64,000 bases of DNA from Linnemannia hyalina (taxonomy: Eukaryota; Mortierellomycota; Mortierellomycetes; Mortierellales; Mortierellaceae), in contig JAHRHY010000016.1 in assembly GCA_019671135.1 (NCBI GenBank), positions 372,001 to 436,000 on the forward strand, written 5' to 3'. Below, in pieces: positions 23,769 to 33,105 of the stretch; position 1 is the stretch's first letter; the number at the start of each line of letters is the position of its first letter. The notes beneath the pieces were generated by a model. It was not told the DNA's origin. It did not search any database and worked only from the letters and a program-made list of their open reading frames with translations. Both the position numbers and the translations under genes were made by a program.

Positions 23769-23979
23769 AGTGTACACTGGTAGAGAACAGGTGTACACTG
23801 GTAGAAGAACAGGTGTACACCGGAAGGAGAACAGGTGTACACTGGAAGGAGAACAGGTGTGTGACCGTTTATTTAATTTCTCGTCCGGTGGACCACCACT
23901 TCAGCACACCAATGGCCACACCGGAAGGTGGCTGAAGACGCCAATTTTTGCACCTGAAGTAGAGCGGTGTGGTTCACTG
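23769..23979 (-). repeat. hAT right terminal inverted repeat
   Basis: Reverse complement of 19849-20059 with no mismatch that I could find over 211 bp, including the four gtgtacac units. Confidence 0.9.
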
Positions 23980-24025
23980 AATTTACAACAATGCGACCTG
24001 AAGAAATTCTTAGAAACAAGGGTTG

Positions 24026-24070
24026 AAAGAGCAACATTGCCATGAACGCTTGGCTGCCACAAGTCAGTCA
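24026..24070 (-). repeat. Antisense LSU rRNA domain V fragment
   Basis: Reads agcaacattgccatgaacgc then ttggctgccacaagtcag on the + strand. It lies about 47 bp outside the hAT right end. The acaatgcgacctg just upstream also occurs upstream of the copy at 6282, which suggests the fragments belong to a larger dispersed repeat. Confidence 0.6.
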
Positions 24071-24346
24071 TTCCTGCTGCTGCTGTCGAATTTTCGTTAG
24101 GGTTAACGAAATGATTGGCTGATATTTACTTAAACGTCCGTTAAGTCTAACGCCGTTCGACTTGAAATGGGCCAATCGGTTGGCGTGAAAAGGAGCTTAA
24201 CATTTTCGTCGACACGACGAAATTGTTTAACGCCTCCCGTTAATGTTTAACACCATCCCACCCCTTCACTTGCTGACGCTACCTAGTTGTTGTTTTTTTT
24301 TTCCCACTTACTGTTCTGTTTTTGTCTCACTTCATCAAGTATCAAC

Positions 24347-26039
24347 ATGAACAACCGCAACACCACTCCTACCCCCCAACACCCACTCCATCAGCCTACC
24401 GAATCTTTGTCGCAACAAGCTCAGCCTCAAACACAACCCGTTCACTTACAACGAGTTATACACCCGCACCAAGTCAACAATACTCAACAGCAAATCAACT
24501 ATTCTCAACAGCAATTCAGCTAGGCTCATCAACAAACCCAAAATACCCATCAGCAACACCCCCCCCCCCCCCCCCCCCCGAACGTGTCCACGCTCATGCG
24601 GCAGTCGCGTCCTATGTCCATAATGTCATCTTCTGCTCCAGCCCATGCCTCTCCTTCCTCGTCTCCGCGCACAAGTCGAAGGCGACAGCTGTCGGACGTT
24701 CCTGCCGACGACAACAGCCAACAGATCATCAAACATTTGGCTACAACCCCAACGACATCAACAGCATTATTGACTTCGTCGACAAAAACATCGATCACAG
24801 TCTCCTCAACAACAATGACAGCAAGAAGAAAGAATGCAAAGGCAAAAGAGCTAAATGGGGGTTTCATGCCAACTCCTTCTGGCTCAAGGCGGGCATGAAC
24901 GAGTTTATTGACTGGTACAGCGACGAGGGGAACTATAGCAAGCTGCAGGTCATAGCCTCGTTGCATGGCCACAAGGAAACCGATGTCCACAATGAGCTGG
25001 TTACTACTCTTGGCCTGGGTACCAAGTGGAATACAGAGCAAGCCAAGAGTAATATATACAACACCGATACGGCGTTTCGCAAAGCCGCGGGACTTTGGCG
25101 AGTTGGACTGACAGGCAGAAACGACAAATCAGCCAAGGTCGAGCAGCTTCTGGTCTGTCCGTACTTCGATAAACTCAGCCGAGTCGTGCCCGAGAGTGCT
25201 GCGAAGAACCCTCCTCCCTTTCGAGAATCGGGCTGCCGAGGACAGGATACAATCCAGGACGACGATATTTATGTGGTCGGCGAGGACGGCGAGGAGGTTA
25301 ACGACACCCATTTCACCGTTATTGAGGACGAGTTGGAAGAGAACACTAGTGACCCAGAGGGACCTGCCGACAATGGCGAAGGATGTAATGTTACGCCTTT
25401 ACTTGGTTGTATTTACTGGACCCCGCACTGAATCTGTTTGTGTTTATTAATATTTGTTTTTCCTTTCCTCTATTTTTTTTGGTCTCCTGCATCCACTGCT
25501 TCTCCCCACTACAAAAATGGACATGCCAACAAACGGCGCAAGGGCGACTTTGCAGATTCGACAGTTGCAGGACTTGGCTACGCAATGCTGCAAATCTCGA
25601 ACCGACAAATCCAGTCGTCTGATCGGCTGCAGAGTAATATGAGGGCCAGGGAGGTGGCGCTCGAAAATCGAGAGAGGGCCGTCGCTGAGCGGGAGCAAGC
25701 ATTGCCCAAGCAGGAGCGGGAATTTTCTATCGGCATAATCAAGAAGTCGGACGAGGCCAGTGAACGCCGCATGCAGGAGCAGGAGAAGGAACTAGCCAAG
25801 TTCGACGCGTTGATTGAGAGTCGAGAGACCAGGTTTCAACGACGGCTTGTTGAAGAGCAGAAGGAACAAATAGGGCGATTGGGGCCAAGCAAAGGAAAAT
25901 CAAAGAAATGGAGGACGATATCAAGAACTTAGAAGAGAAGAAGGCTGCTTGGATGAAGGATCTGGAGGGTAGATTGAAGGACAACTCAGTGCTAAAGGAG
26001 ACCACCACCAAAGAAGTAACTAGACTTTACCCATGCTAA
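24347..26039 (+). pseudogene. PIF/Harbinger-type Myb/SANT-like protein, broken
   Basis: Begins MNNRNTTPTPQHPLHQ with a Gln/Pro-rich stretch and is interrupted by in-frame TAG at 24521-24523. It continues through a 21-base C run, shifts frame near 24745, then reads DINSIIDFVDKNIDHSLL and KRAKWGFHANSFWLKAGMNE up to about 25390. A probable intron (GAT|gtaatg...) leads to a coiled-coil region (REVALENRERAVAEREQALP) with another one-base shift near 25880, ending at TAA 26037-26039. It is the usual partner of a Harbinger transposase: a DNA-binding protein encoded convergently with the neighbouring transposase. The assignment rests on that context and on the tryptophan-rich block. Confidence 0.6.
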
Positions 26040-27428
26040 CTATTAAACAGCTGTATTGACCGTTTCTCTGCACTCCATTTCTTGGCAGGCGGTATCTATA
26101 ATTCAAGACATATCTATTCAATCCGTTCCTCCTTTTTTTCCCCTTCTCTCTCTCTTTGTCACCCAAGCCAGTTGCATCACCCTCCGCCACCAAGTCATCC
26201 TCATGCTGCTGTTGTGGTGGTGGTTGTGCGTGAGGGTTCGCCATATTCCATTTGGCCTCAGCGTCAGCTGTTTCCCCTCCATCTGGATGCTCGAGGCATA
26301 TATTGTGCAAAACAATGCACGCAACGATCCATTTGAGACCTTGGAGATCTCCCCTCTACTGTTGATCTTGACAGGAAGGCACTGTAGAGACTGCCACTTG
26401 AGCTTCAACCACCCAAAAGCGTGCTCGATCTTGACTCGCGCCGATCCATGAGAGCTGTTAAATCGACGCTCATACTGGGGGACGTCATTCCCTTTGAAGC
26501 GTGTGATAACGGTCTCGAGCAAGGAATAGCCTGCATCGCCAAGAAGATACTCATCCTCCGCAAAATATTCGGTACTGTGACAGTAGAAACTGGTGCCTTT
26601 GTACGCGGGAGAGTTGTTTAAAGAGCCACCTCGATGATCGCAAACAGCAGTACAGCCCATCGCGTAGACGCACTTGCGGGTGTTCCAAGAGATGGTGTCA
26701 TATGCCGGAGCTGACTCGAACGGGAAGAGGACACCGTCCACCACTCCTATGCAATTGGGGAAGTTTTTGGCATATTTGAAGCACGTCTTTATATCGCATT
26801 TTCTTTGGGGGAATCGTGACGGGTTGATAAAGTATTAGTAAATATATTGAAAGGTATTGAAGAATGAACAAGCTCGATACCGCCCAACCCTTACATACCA
26901 TTCATAATCGGGCCAGACAATAAACCGCTCCTCCATACTTTCGACCGCCTCAATGCATCGACGGGTAAACAAGTCGACTGACCCATGTCCAACACCCATC
27001 ATGAACGCAGTTTTGTACGATGAAATTCCCTTTGATCCCAGACGGTAGAGTGCCACAGTGAGCTGGACCCGGACTGGAGCTTGGGGACGCAGCGAGTTTG
27101 CGCGCTGAAAGACAGGGTGGTCCTGGATAAGATCCAAGAGAATCTAGAACTGAGTCGGCGTAATCCGCATAAATGCGACGGCGTTATACTCCGGCAGGAT
27201 CTCGTCCCTCGACGTTGCAGAAGAGGGCAGACGGGTACGAGAACGAAGGTAACGCCTGGCATGTAGCTCTTGGAGCCTGTCGAACCAGAAGGTTGGAATG
27301 GTCGGCGGAATAGTATGACCAGCCTCAAGGAGGGCCTTCCAGTGTTCAAGGGCCACGAAAAACATGGCCTCGACAGCGCTGATGACGCTCTGGCGCTCGG
27401 ATGGTTGGTGCTTTGAAACAGGGGGCAT
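26020..27428 (-). pseudogene. PIF/Harbinger (HARBI1-like) DDE transposase, broken
   Basis: Starts MPPVSKHQPSERQSVIS. In-frame TAG at 27144-27146 (PTQF*ILLDLIQDHPVFQ) interrupts a helix-turn-helix-like region. An intron lies near 26.80-26.90 kb (GTATGT donor, TACTAATAC branch). The DDE_4 core follows: first Asp in CIGVVDGVLFPFESAP, second in LLGDAGYSLLE, Glu in VKIEHAFGWLKLKWQ. A one-base shift near 26.35 kb precedes WIVACIVLHNICLE, the usual C-terminal motif. All catalytic residues survive, but the stop and the shift prevent a normal product. Terminal inverted repeats were not found by eye. Confidence 0.7.
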
Positions 27429-27880
27429 GGTATCGGTGGAAGTGAGGGAGAGAAGTGGAGTCAGACCAAAAAAACGCCATTTAAGCGAGACATAATTACT
27501 TTCCCTCCTTGGTAAGGTTCGCCCAATCGGTCGAGGTCGACGTTAATGTTCACGTCGCCAATTTTTGCGTGAAAATGGTTAGGCTGGCTGGTTGATAAGT
27601 GTTACGTACCAGATAATTCATAGCATGTTTCTATGGTTACGTGATAATATTGCACCTTCCAGCATTCTTTGATTCTTTGGCATCCTTTGAATTTGTCCCT
27701 CCCTTATGTTATCCCCTGATGATCTTTCCAGTACTTTGTTCTCTGTTTGTCTCTCAGTCTTTTTCCAGCATCCTTTTCTTTTCCCAGTGTCCTTTGATTT
27801 TCCCCACCCCTTGATTTTCCAACCCCTTGATCATTTGCCATCAGTAGGCATGCAGCACCAAACGGCACTTTCTTAGGAAA

Positions 27881-27941
27881 GTCGACATCAAAGGATCAAA
27901 AAGCAATGTCACAATGAACACTTGGATGCCACAAGCCAGCT
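27881..27941 (-). repeat. Antisense LSU rRNA domain V fragment
   Basis: Reads gtcgacatcaaaggatcaaa, then aagcaatgtcacaatgaaca, then cttggatgccacaagccagc on the + strand. It is about 500 bp upstream of the secreted-protein gene at 28448. Confidence 0.65.
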
Positions 27942-27959
27942 GTCTTTCTTCATCGTCTA

Positions 27960-28257
27960 CAAACCACTCAGCCTCCTTGAATTTTTGTGGCATTCCTCTC
28001 TTCGCAGCATCCCTTGATCTTCATAGTGCCTCTCCGTTTTCTTCCTTTTCTCTCTATCCCCTTGGTCTTTTAGTGCCCCCCTCTATTTTTTCTTCATCCC
28101 CTTGATTTTTTAGCATCTCTCATCTTGACAGTACTCTGTTGATCGTTCTCATTCCGGACCCAGATGCTAATGGTGTCTTTACGATTTATCTCTCTCCACG
28201 CCTATACAGTATGGCAACAGTTTGATGTGCTTCATTTCTCTAACGACCCTCTCATGT
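27960..28257 (+). repeat. Pyrimidine-rich degenerate repeats upstream of a promoter
   Basis: Imperfect units resembling cccttgatctttt...agcatc, extending back to about 27700. The same unit in the same orientation relative to the gene is tandemly repeated upstream of the aspartic protease (51.03-51.16 kb) and seen at about 15.85 and 16.3 kb. Confidence 0.5.
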
Positions 28258-28447
28258 ATATAAAGAGGGCATAATTACTTAGCGCCCTGTTCTGACGCGC
28301 ATCTGATCCTGTCCCAAGACCCACAACACACTCCCAAAACGCACAAGAACTATCACAAGAGCCATCGCAAGAACGGATTCAGCACGCCCACTCCTCTTCA
28401 AGAGCCGCCACAAGACTTTCAGTGCCCAGACATTTAATCTGCAGAAA
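28253..28447 (+). promoter_or_regulatory. Shared promoter/leader module, locus D
   Basis: TATATAAAG at 28257-28265 within catgtatataaagagg, followed by a leader with tgatcctgtcccaagac (shared with locus C) and a CA-rich run with cacaagagccatcgcaagaa. The ATG at 28448 follows. Confidence 0.6.
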
Positions 28448-28822
28448 ATGCGCCTCAGTCAGTTACCCGTGATTCTCTCGCTCTTGGTATCTTCTGCCCT
28501 GACCTTTACTGCAGTACATGGATACCCAGCTGCCGGGTCAGTCATGTCTGTTGCATCGATCACCATCATGGCGATGCCCATTTCTGTCCGGGCGGGTGAT
28601 AGAGTCACCTTCACTGGGCGGACCAAGGGGATGCCAATTGGCAGCAAACTCGTTCTCCAGCACAAGAAAGGCAGCAAGTGGACCACCCTTCAGGCAAGTA
28701 CAACCGTCAAGCAGGGCAGCAGCTACTCGCTTGACGCCAAACTCAACGACAAGGGCAAGCAAGAGCTGAGGATCACGCATGATGAAGTGACATCTCCAAC
28801 AGTCGCAGTTACTGTCCAGTGA
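28448..28822 (+). CDS. Small secreted protein with a predicted Ig-like beta-sandwich
   Basis: 124 residues, single exon. A signal peptide spans about 1-25 (MRLSQLPVILSLLVSSALTF). The mature part has no cysteines and alternates short beta strands: ISVRAGDRVTFTGRTKGMP, GSKLVLQHKKGSKWTTLQ, TVKQGSSYSLDAKLNDKG, ending SPTVAVTV. This resembles bacterial-style Ig/fibronectin-like cell-surface modules. Strong promoter module and complete frame, so probably expressed and exported. Its role is unknown. Confidence 0.75.
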   Translation: MRLSQLPVILSLLVSSALTFTAVHGYPAAGSVMSVASITIMAMPISVRAGDRVTFTGRTKGMPIGSKLVLQHKKGSKWTTLQASTTVKQGSSYSLDAKLNDKGKQELRITHDEVTSPTVAVTVQ

Positions 28823-29351
28823 TGGATTCCGCCGCCTTAGTACGCCGTCTGCAGCAGGAAAAGCACCACTCAATGTCAAACGAATGTGTTCTTTTTTCCC
28901 TCAATTGCCACCAATCGCCGCCATACAGCAACCTTACCTTTATTAGCCTATTAGCCAGAAATGGTTTCCGATCAGTTCATATCATCAAAATACACTTCCT
29001 TTTAATATTCCCAGCAAAGTTTTACTTTCCAACACCTCCCTGAAACCCATCTGTCCCTTACTCTGGTCCTCATGCATTATGTACTTCCCTTATCCTGTAT
29101 TACTCTGCCTCTCCTACCCCCGCACATTTTTTTTACCCTTGTCCTGTTTTCCCTTGTGCTCGCTCCTTTTTTTATCTTCCATGATTTCTGCGAGCCCCGT
29201 CCGGATTCAAGACGATAGAGCTCCTCCTCACGCCCAGACTTCTCACAAGATTGTTGTCATCGTTACTAAGAAAACTTATCCAAGTATTACGAAGCTATTT
29301 CAGTGATCATCTTGTAGCCACAACCTTCAATCATGTCAAGTGATGTCAATA

Positions 29352-29388
29352 TGTGGTGTGCGTGTGTGTGTGCATGTGTGTGTGTCGT
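29352..29388. repeat. TG microsatellite
   Basis: Imperfect (tg)n run in the gap after the secreted-protein gene. Confidence 0.8.
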
Positions 29389-29487
29389 TTAGATATGTGA
29401 AGTGTGTGTGATGATACCCAGGAGCCGCAGGGCGTGTACTATGGTGCCATACTGGCTTACTGCTGACTCCGCGATTTTTCTTTCAAT

Positions 29488-29510
29488 CCCCCCCCCCCCC
29501 CCCCCCCCCC
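29488..29510. repeat. 23-base C homopolymer
   Basis: Long C run followed by gggg. The length is uncertain. Confidence 0.85.
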
Positions 29511-29831
29511 GGGGAGAGGACGAGTGATGAAACTAGAGGGGTTCTGAGTACCCCGTTACTAGCTACATCACGTTCAAACCAATGACGCATGAACGTCTTC
29601 AATGACTGGAGCTTGCTAAAATGCGATAAATTAGCCTTCCTTCGAAGTTTTATTATTTATTTAAGGGTACTTTTTAAACTAGCTATTGTTTTTTGTTTCC
29701 TGGGGTGTTGCAAGGACAACTCTGTTGGTAGCGGTGCGATATGTACAGTGGGAGGCGGAGGTGTCGAATGTGTGCTTATTGAGAAAAGGCGCAGGTGTTT
29801 TTAATAATACAAGTAGTGACTTGCTGGGACT

Positions 29832-31960
29832 TCACGCCGTCTTCGGAAAGAAGGGTCGGCTGGTGGGTGACACGTTTGTGGGTCGGAGAAATTGATCATA
29901 CGGCAGCAAATCCTCCTCCTTGAGGCGTGGCGGTGTCCTGACGTACCGGTGTAAATCCAAGGCATCCAGAATACGCTATTGCCAAAGTGAAAGGAAAAGG
30001 AGTGTTATGTCTCTACCTCGCCACATAATCCTAGAGAAAGAGTTCATCATACCCATTTGAAGATGGTGTTTACCTTTAATGCTCTGAAAGCCTCGATACA
30101 CTGGATCATTCCTCTCATATCTTGAAGGTCTCGTGGAAGGTAGCAAATAGAGACCTGGCGCAGGATATACAATTCTGACAAAAATTTCCTGATGTACAGT
30201 GCCACCTTGCGACCTAAAATGATAACTCAACACAGAATACAGCAACATAAGTTATTAGTGGGTGTATACTGACAAGGGAGGGGAGCAATTGTAGCTGGTC
30301 CATCTTACCAAACACTTGAACAACGGGTACTACTCTGATAGATCGTCGAGCGCGGAGGTCGGATTCAATGCAATCCTCGCCAAAAGACGATGGATCCCAA
30401 AAGTCTTCCAAGTACTTGGACTGGCACTTGTTATATTTCGGGCCTTTGGCCTCCGGGTATGCAGCATTAAAGCCTTCCTTCATGACCGTGCCGTCCGCCT
30501 TCAGGGACTCCCCTCGACGCAGCTTGCTCGCTTCGGACGGGCAATTAGCCCAGATCACTTCGTACGGCGCTCGTCCTTCTGGAAACAGCTGCGTGAAAAT
30601 GGCATCTAGGACATCACGAGCAAAGCCATCCTCATTCTTGAACGCCCATGACATCGCTTCAACCGATAATTTGTTCGCGCTATGTCAACGACAGAGTCAA
30701 GCGAGTCAACAGCAATGTTAGTCGCTACTGTTATGGAACTAGTGGCACGGACAGCAGAATAATATTACTTACAGAGTCTGGAACAGAGGAACGATGCGCT
30801 CTTCGTCGTCGTCTTCTACCGCTCGGGATCGAATCTTGCCCGCGTCTGAAAGTTCCCGTCCAAGTTCGATACACAGGAGGACTTCACTAGGAGAAAGTCG
30901 AATCTTCAGGCCATTGATCGAGTTGCAAATAGATCGATGGGAATGGTCATTTATGCCAGGAAGGGCGGTGGCGGTGTGCCAGACATAGTTACCAGTACTA
31001 TTTCCAAACGCACAAGACAAAAAGTTAAGTCGCACAGTTCCGAAACAGGACAGGATAGAGGTACCGCGTTCTTTCTTTGACTTGTAGGAGTAGATGCACA
31101 TTGGAGATTTTAACCTTTTTCTTACCATTGTTGATAATCTCTTCTGTATTGGCCTGCAGCACCTTGAACGCTTTACCGACGTCAAAGCCTTCCAGCTGAG
31201 ATAGATCGGTAATGTCTTTGCTACATCGAAGATGAACGCTTCGATTTGAATGTGGGCATATCAACGTTTGAAACCCCCTATTAAATAATAGCGTTGAGCG
31301 AAATCAGCTTTGGTCCCTGTGCAAGCACTCAACATGGCACAGCCATGCTAGTCAGGCAACTTGAATTCAACGAAGGAAAACGTACCTTTATCAAGATCAC
31401 GCTCCAGAGTCGACTGCGCTTCGGACTCGCTCGTCATATCAGCTACCTGGGATTTCATCTGTCGATGAGTGAAGGTACGGAGATCTCGCCTGTACTGGCG
31501 CTATTTGCCAAAAATAAAAATAAATAAAAAAAAAGGTAAAATAGAAGCGGATTCTACATTGTAGCACTGTAGCTGAACTTGGAATGCGCCTGTAGGAAGG
31601 GCCAATGGAGCACCTACGTCTTGAATGGCATCTCGCCAGATTTCCATGCGTTCATTGGACGAAAACTTAGACATGCGGTTTCGAATGAACGTGCCCTTCT
31701 CGCCCAAACTCTTCAACAGATCCTGTGCCGCGCCAGTCCATAGATTGTCGAGTGCCTAACGTCAGATGTGTCGGCTAGGATGCCCCACCGCTTAGCCATC
31801 ACGTGTCTGACGTATGTAGGCAGGTAATCGTGCCCATCTCAGTTAATGTTCGTCGTGTGCGCTGGGTGGAATGACAGGAGCGAGGAGAGTCGAGTTTCGA
31901 GGACAGGCGATTTATTAACTTCGGTGATGTAATTCTCGCGCCAATTGAAGCTAGGTTGCT
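29832..31960 (-). pseudogene. Large multi-exon gene of unknown family, decayed at its 5' half
   Basis: Exons read by frame and splice sites: 31558-31755, 31386-31500, 31126-31277, 30773-30997, 30309-30679, 30074-30213 and 29832-29975 (stop TGA at 29832-29834). The last four junctions keep phase, with phrases such as NYVWHTATALPGINDHSHRS, FTQLFPEGRAPYEVIWANCP, YIRKFLSELYILRQVSICYL and RILDALDLHRYVRTPPRL. Upstream lesions: in-frame TGA near 31845 (TTNIN*DGHDYLPTYVRHVM), a one-base loss near 31755, and phase conflicts around the 31126-31277 exon. I do not recognise a domain. The length and regular exon structure suggest a real family, possibly transposon-borne. Confidence 0.5.
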
Positions 31961-31962
31961 AA

Positions 31963-31982
31963 AAAAAAAAAAAAAAAAAAAG
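31963..31982. repeat. 20-base A run (T run in gene sense)
   Basis: Followed in the minus sense by AG, so it could act as a polypyrimidine tract and acceptor for the exon at about 31.96 kb. It separates that gene from the Harbinger fragment. Confidence 0.7.
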
Positions 31983-32494
31983 AGTACAAGTGGAGAGATG
32001 CATTCATGTCAAACACATGATCAGCCATAAACTCCAGCTTCCGTCTCATCAGTCGAACGTGGTCGAAGACCATGATGTGGGCCCAGGTATCGAACATAAA
32101 GTTGATGGCTATGTTGAAGAATGGCTATGTTGAAGAATGTGTTCAAGTCTGATTTGTGTCGACCAAACATTTCCCTCTGATCGATGTACCGCTTGGGATA
32201 GGCCAGCCGATTGAGGACGACACACAGTGCTTCCAAACCAGGCATCTTCTTCTTCTGCGCAACAAAAGGAGGAAAATGGAGAGCGTCCATGATGAGCAGG
32301 ATGTGGTCGTATTCAAAGCGAAAAAGAATCCTGCACTCGTAGTTGCGTTGGGGAGGGTTGAAGATTGGACGAGGGCGCGCAAGAAAGCGGGCAAGAATCT
32401 GCTCTGGAGCGTTGTTGAGATCCAAGAGAACGTTCAGCATTTCCTCTTCCTCTGCCACCATTCCTTCAGCGAGGGCTAGGATGATATCGGCCAT
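31983..32494 (-). pseudogene. N-terminal fragment of a Harbinger-like transposase
   Basis: Reads MADIILALAEGMVAEEEEML, then RILFRFEYDHILLIMDALHF, then MPGLEALCVVLNRLAYPKRY, the N-terminal region that precedes the DDE domain in some fungal PIF/Harbinger proteins. A 16-bp tandem duplication (ggctatgttgaagaat twice, 32105-32136) shifts the frame. The expected continuation (TWAHIMVFDHVRLMRRKLEF) follows in the other frame. The catalytic domain is absent. Confidence 0.55.
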
Positions 32495-33105
32495 GTAGAC
32501 ACGAAAAAAGACACGAAAGAAAAGAGAAAGAATAAAAAAAAGCGCCTGTCCCAGCGATTAGTAGTGCGGGAGAGCCAGAATGGACCAATAGGAAGCTGTT
32601 ATTTCGAAAAATTGGGTTTAAAACCCTGTAAACCTTTTTTTTTTACGTGTATTGGCTGGACACCTATGCCAGGGTCTTGGTGTACGGTTGGGACACGTAG
32701 CGGCCCTTAAATACAAAATATTGCTCTTGTTACTCAGGGGGATTGATAGTCGGGGATAGTGATGGTAGCGTCCTAAAGAATCACACGAAACGATACACTG
32801 CAGCACGCCAGCGAAACTCTTGTCAATACTGCTCTCGTCCAAGAAGTGATGTGTAAAAGGACAAAGAGCAGATAAGAGGGCTCGGCGCACTACTAATACT
32901 ATGTCTACTAAAGAATATGACTGCTAACCTAAGGCATCGCCGCCACTGCCTAGCCACCACATCTTTTTGTAACAGTTACACTCACCGTCGCAGCCCTTAA
33001 ACACTCGATCCCCACTTAATCGAACACCTTCGTCCCACCCATCGTTATTCCCTCTTCTCAATTCTACGCATCGCCCCCACTCCCATCTCATTCGCACTAA
33101 CCAGC

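Larger units (their letters stand above)
19849..23979. mobile_element. hAT-superfamily DNA transposon, 4131 bp
   Basis: Bounded by 211-bp terminal inverted repeats (19849-20059 and 23769-23979) that appear identical. The outer ends are cagtgaaccac / gtggttcactg, matching the CA(G)TG start usual for hAT elements. It encodes a minus-strand transposase. The eight bases outside each end (tacaagtc and aatttaca) do not match, so no target-site duplication is evident. Confidence 0.85.

Noticed and set aside
24322..25431. Single 369-residue gene
   Set aside because: Its N-terminal third is out of frame with the better Gln/Pro-rich start at 24347. Only the part after about 24750 is genuine coding sequence.
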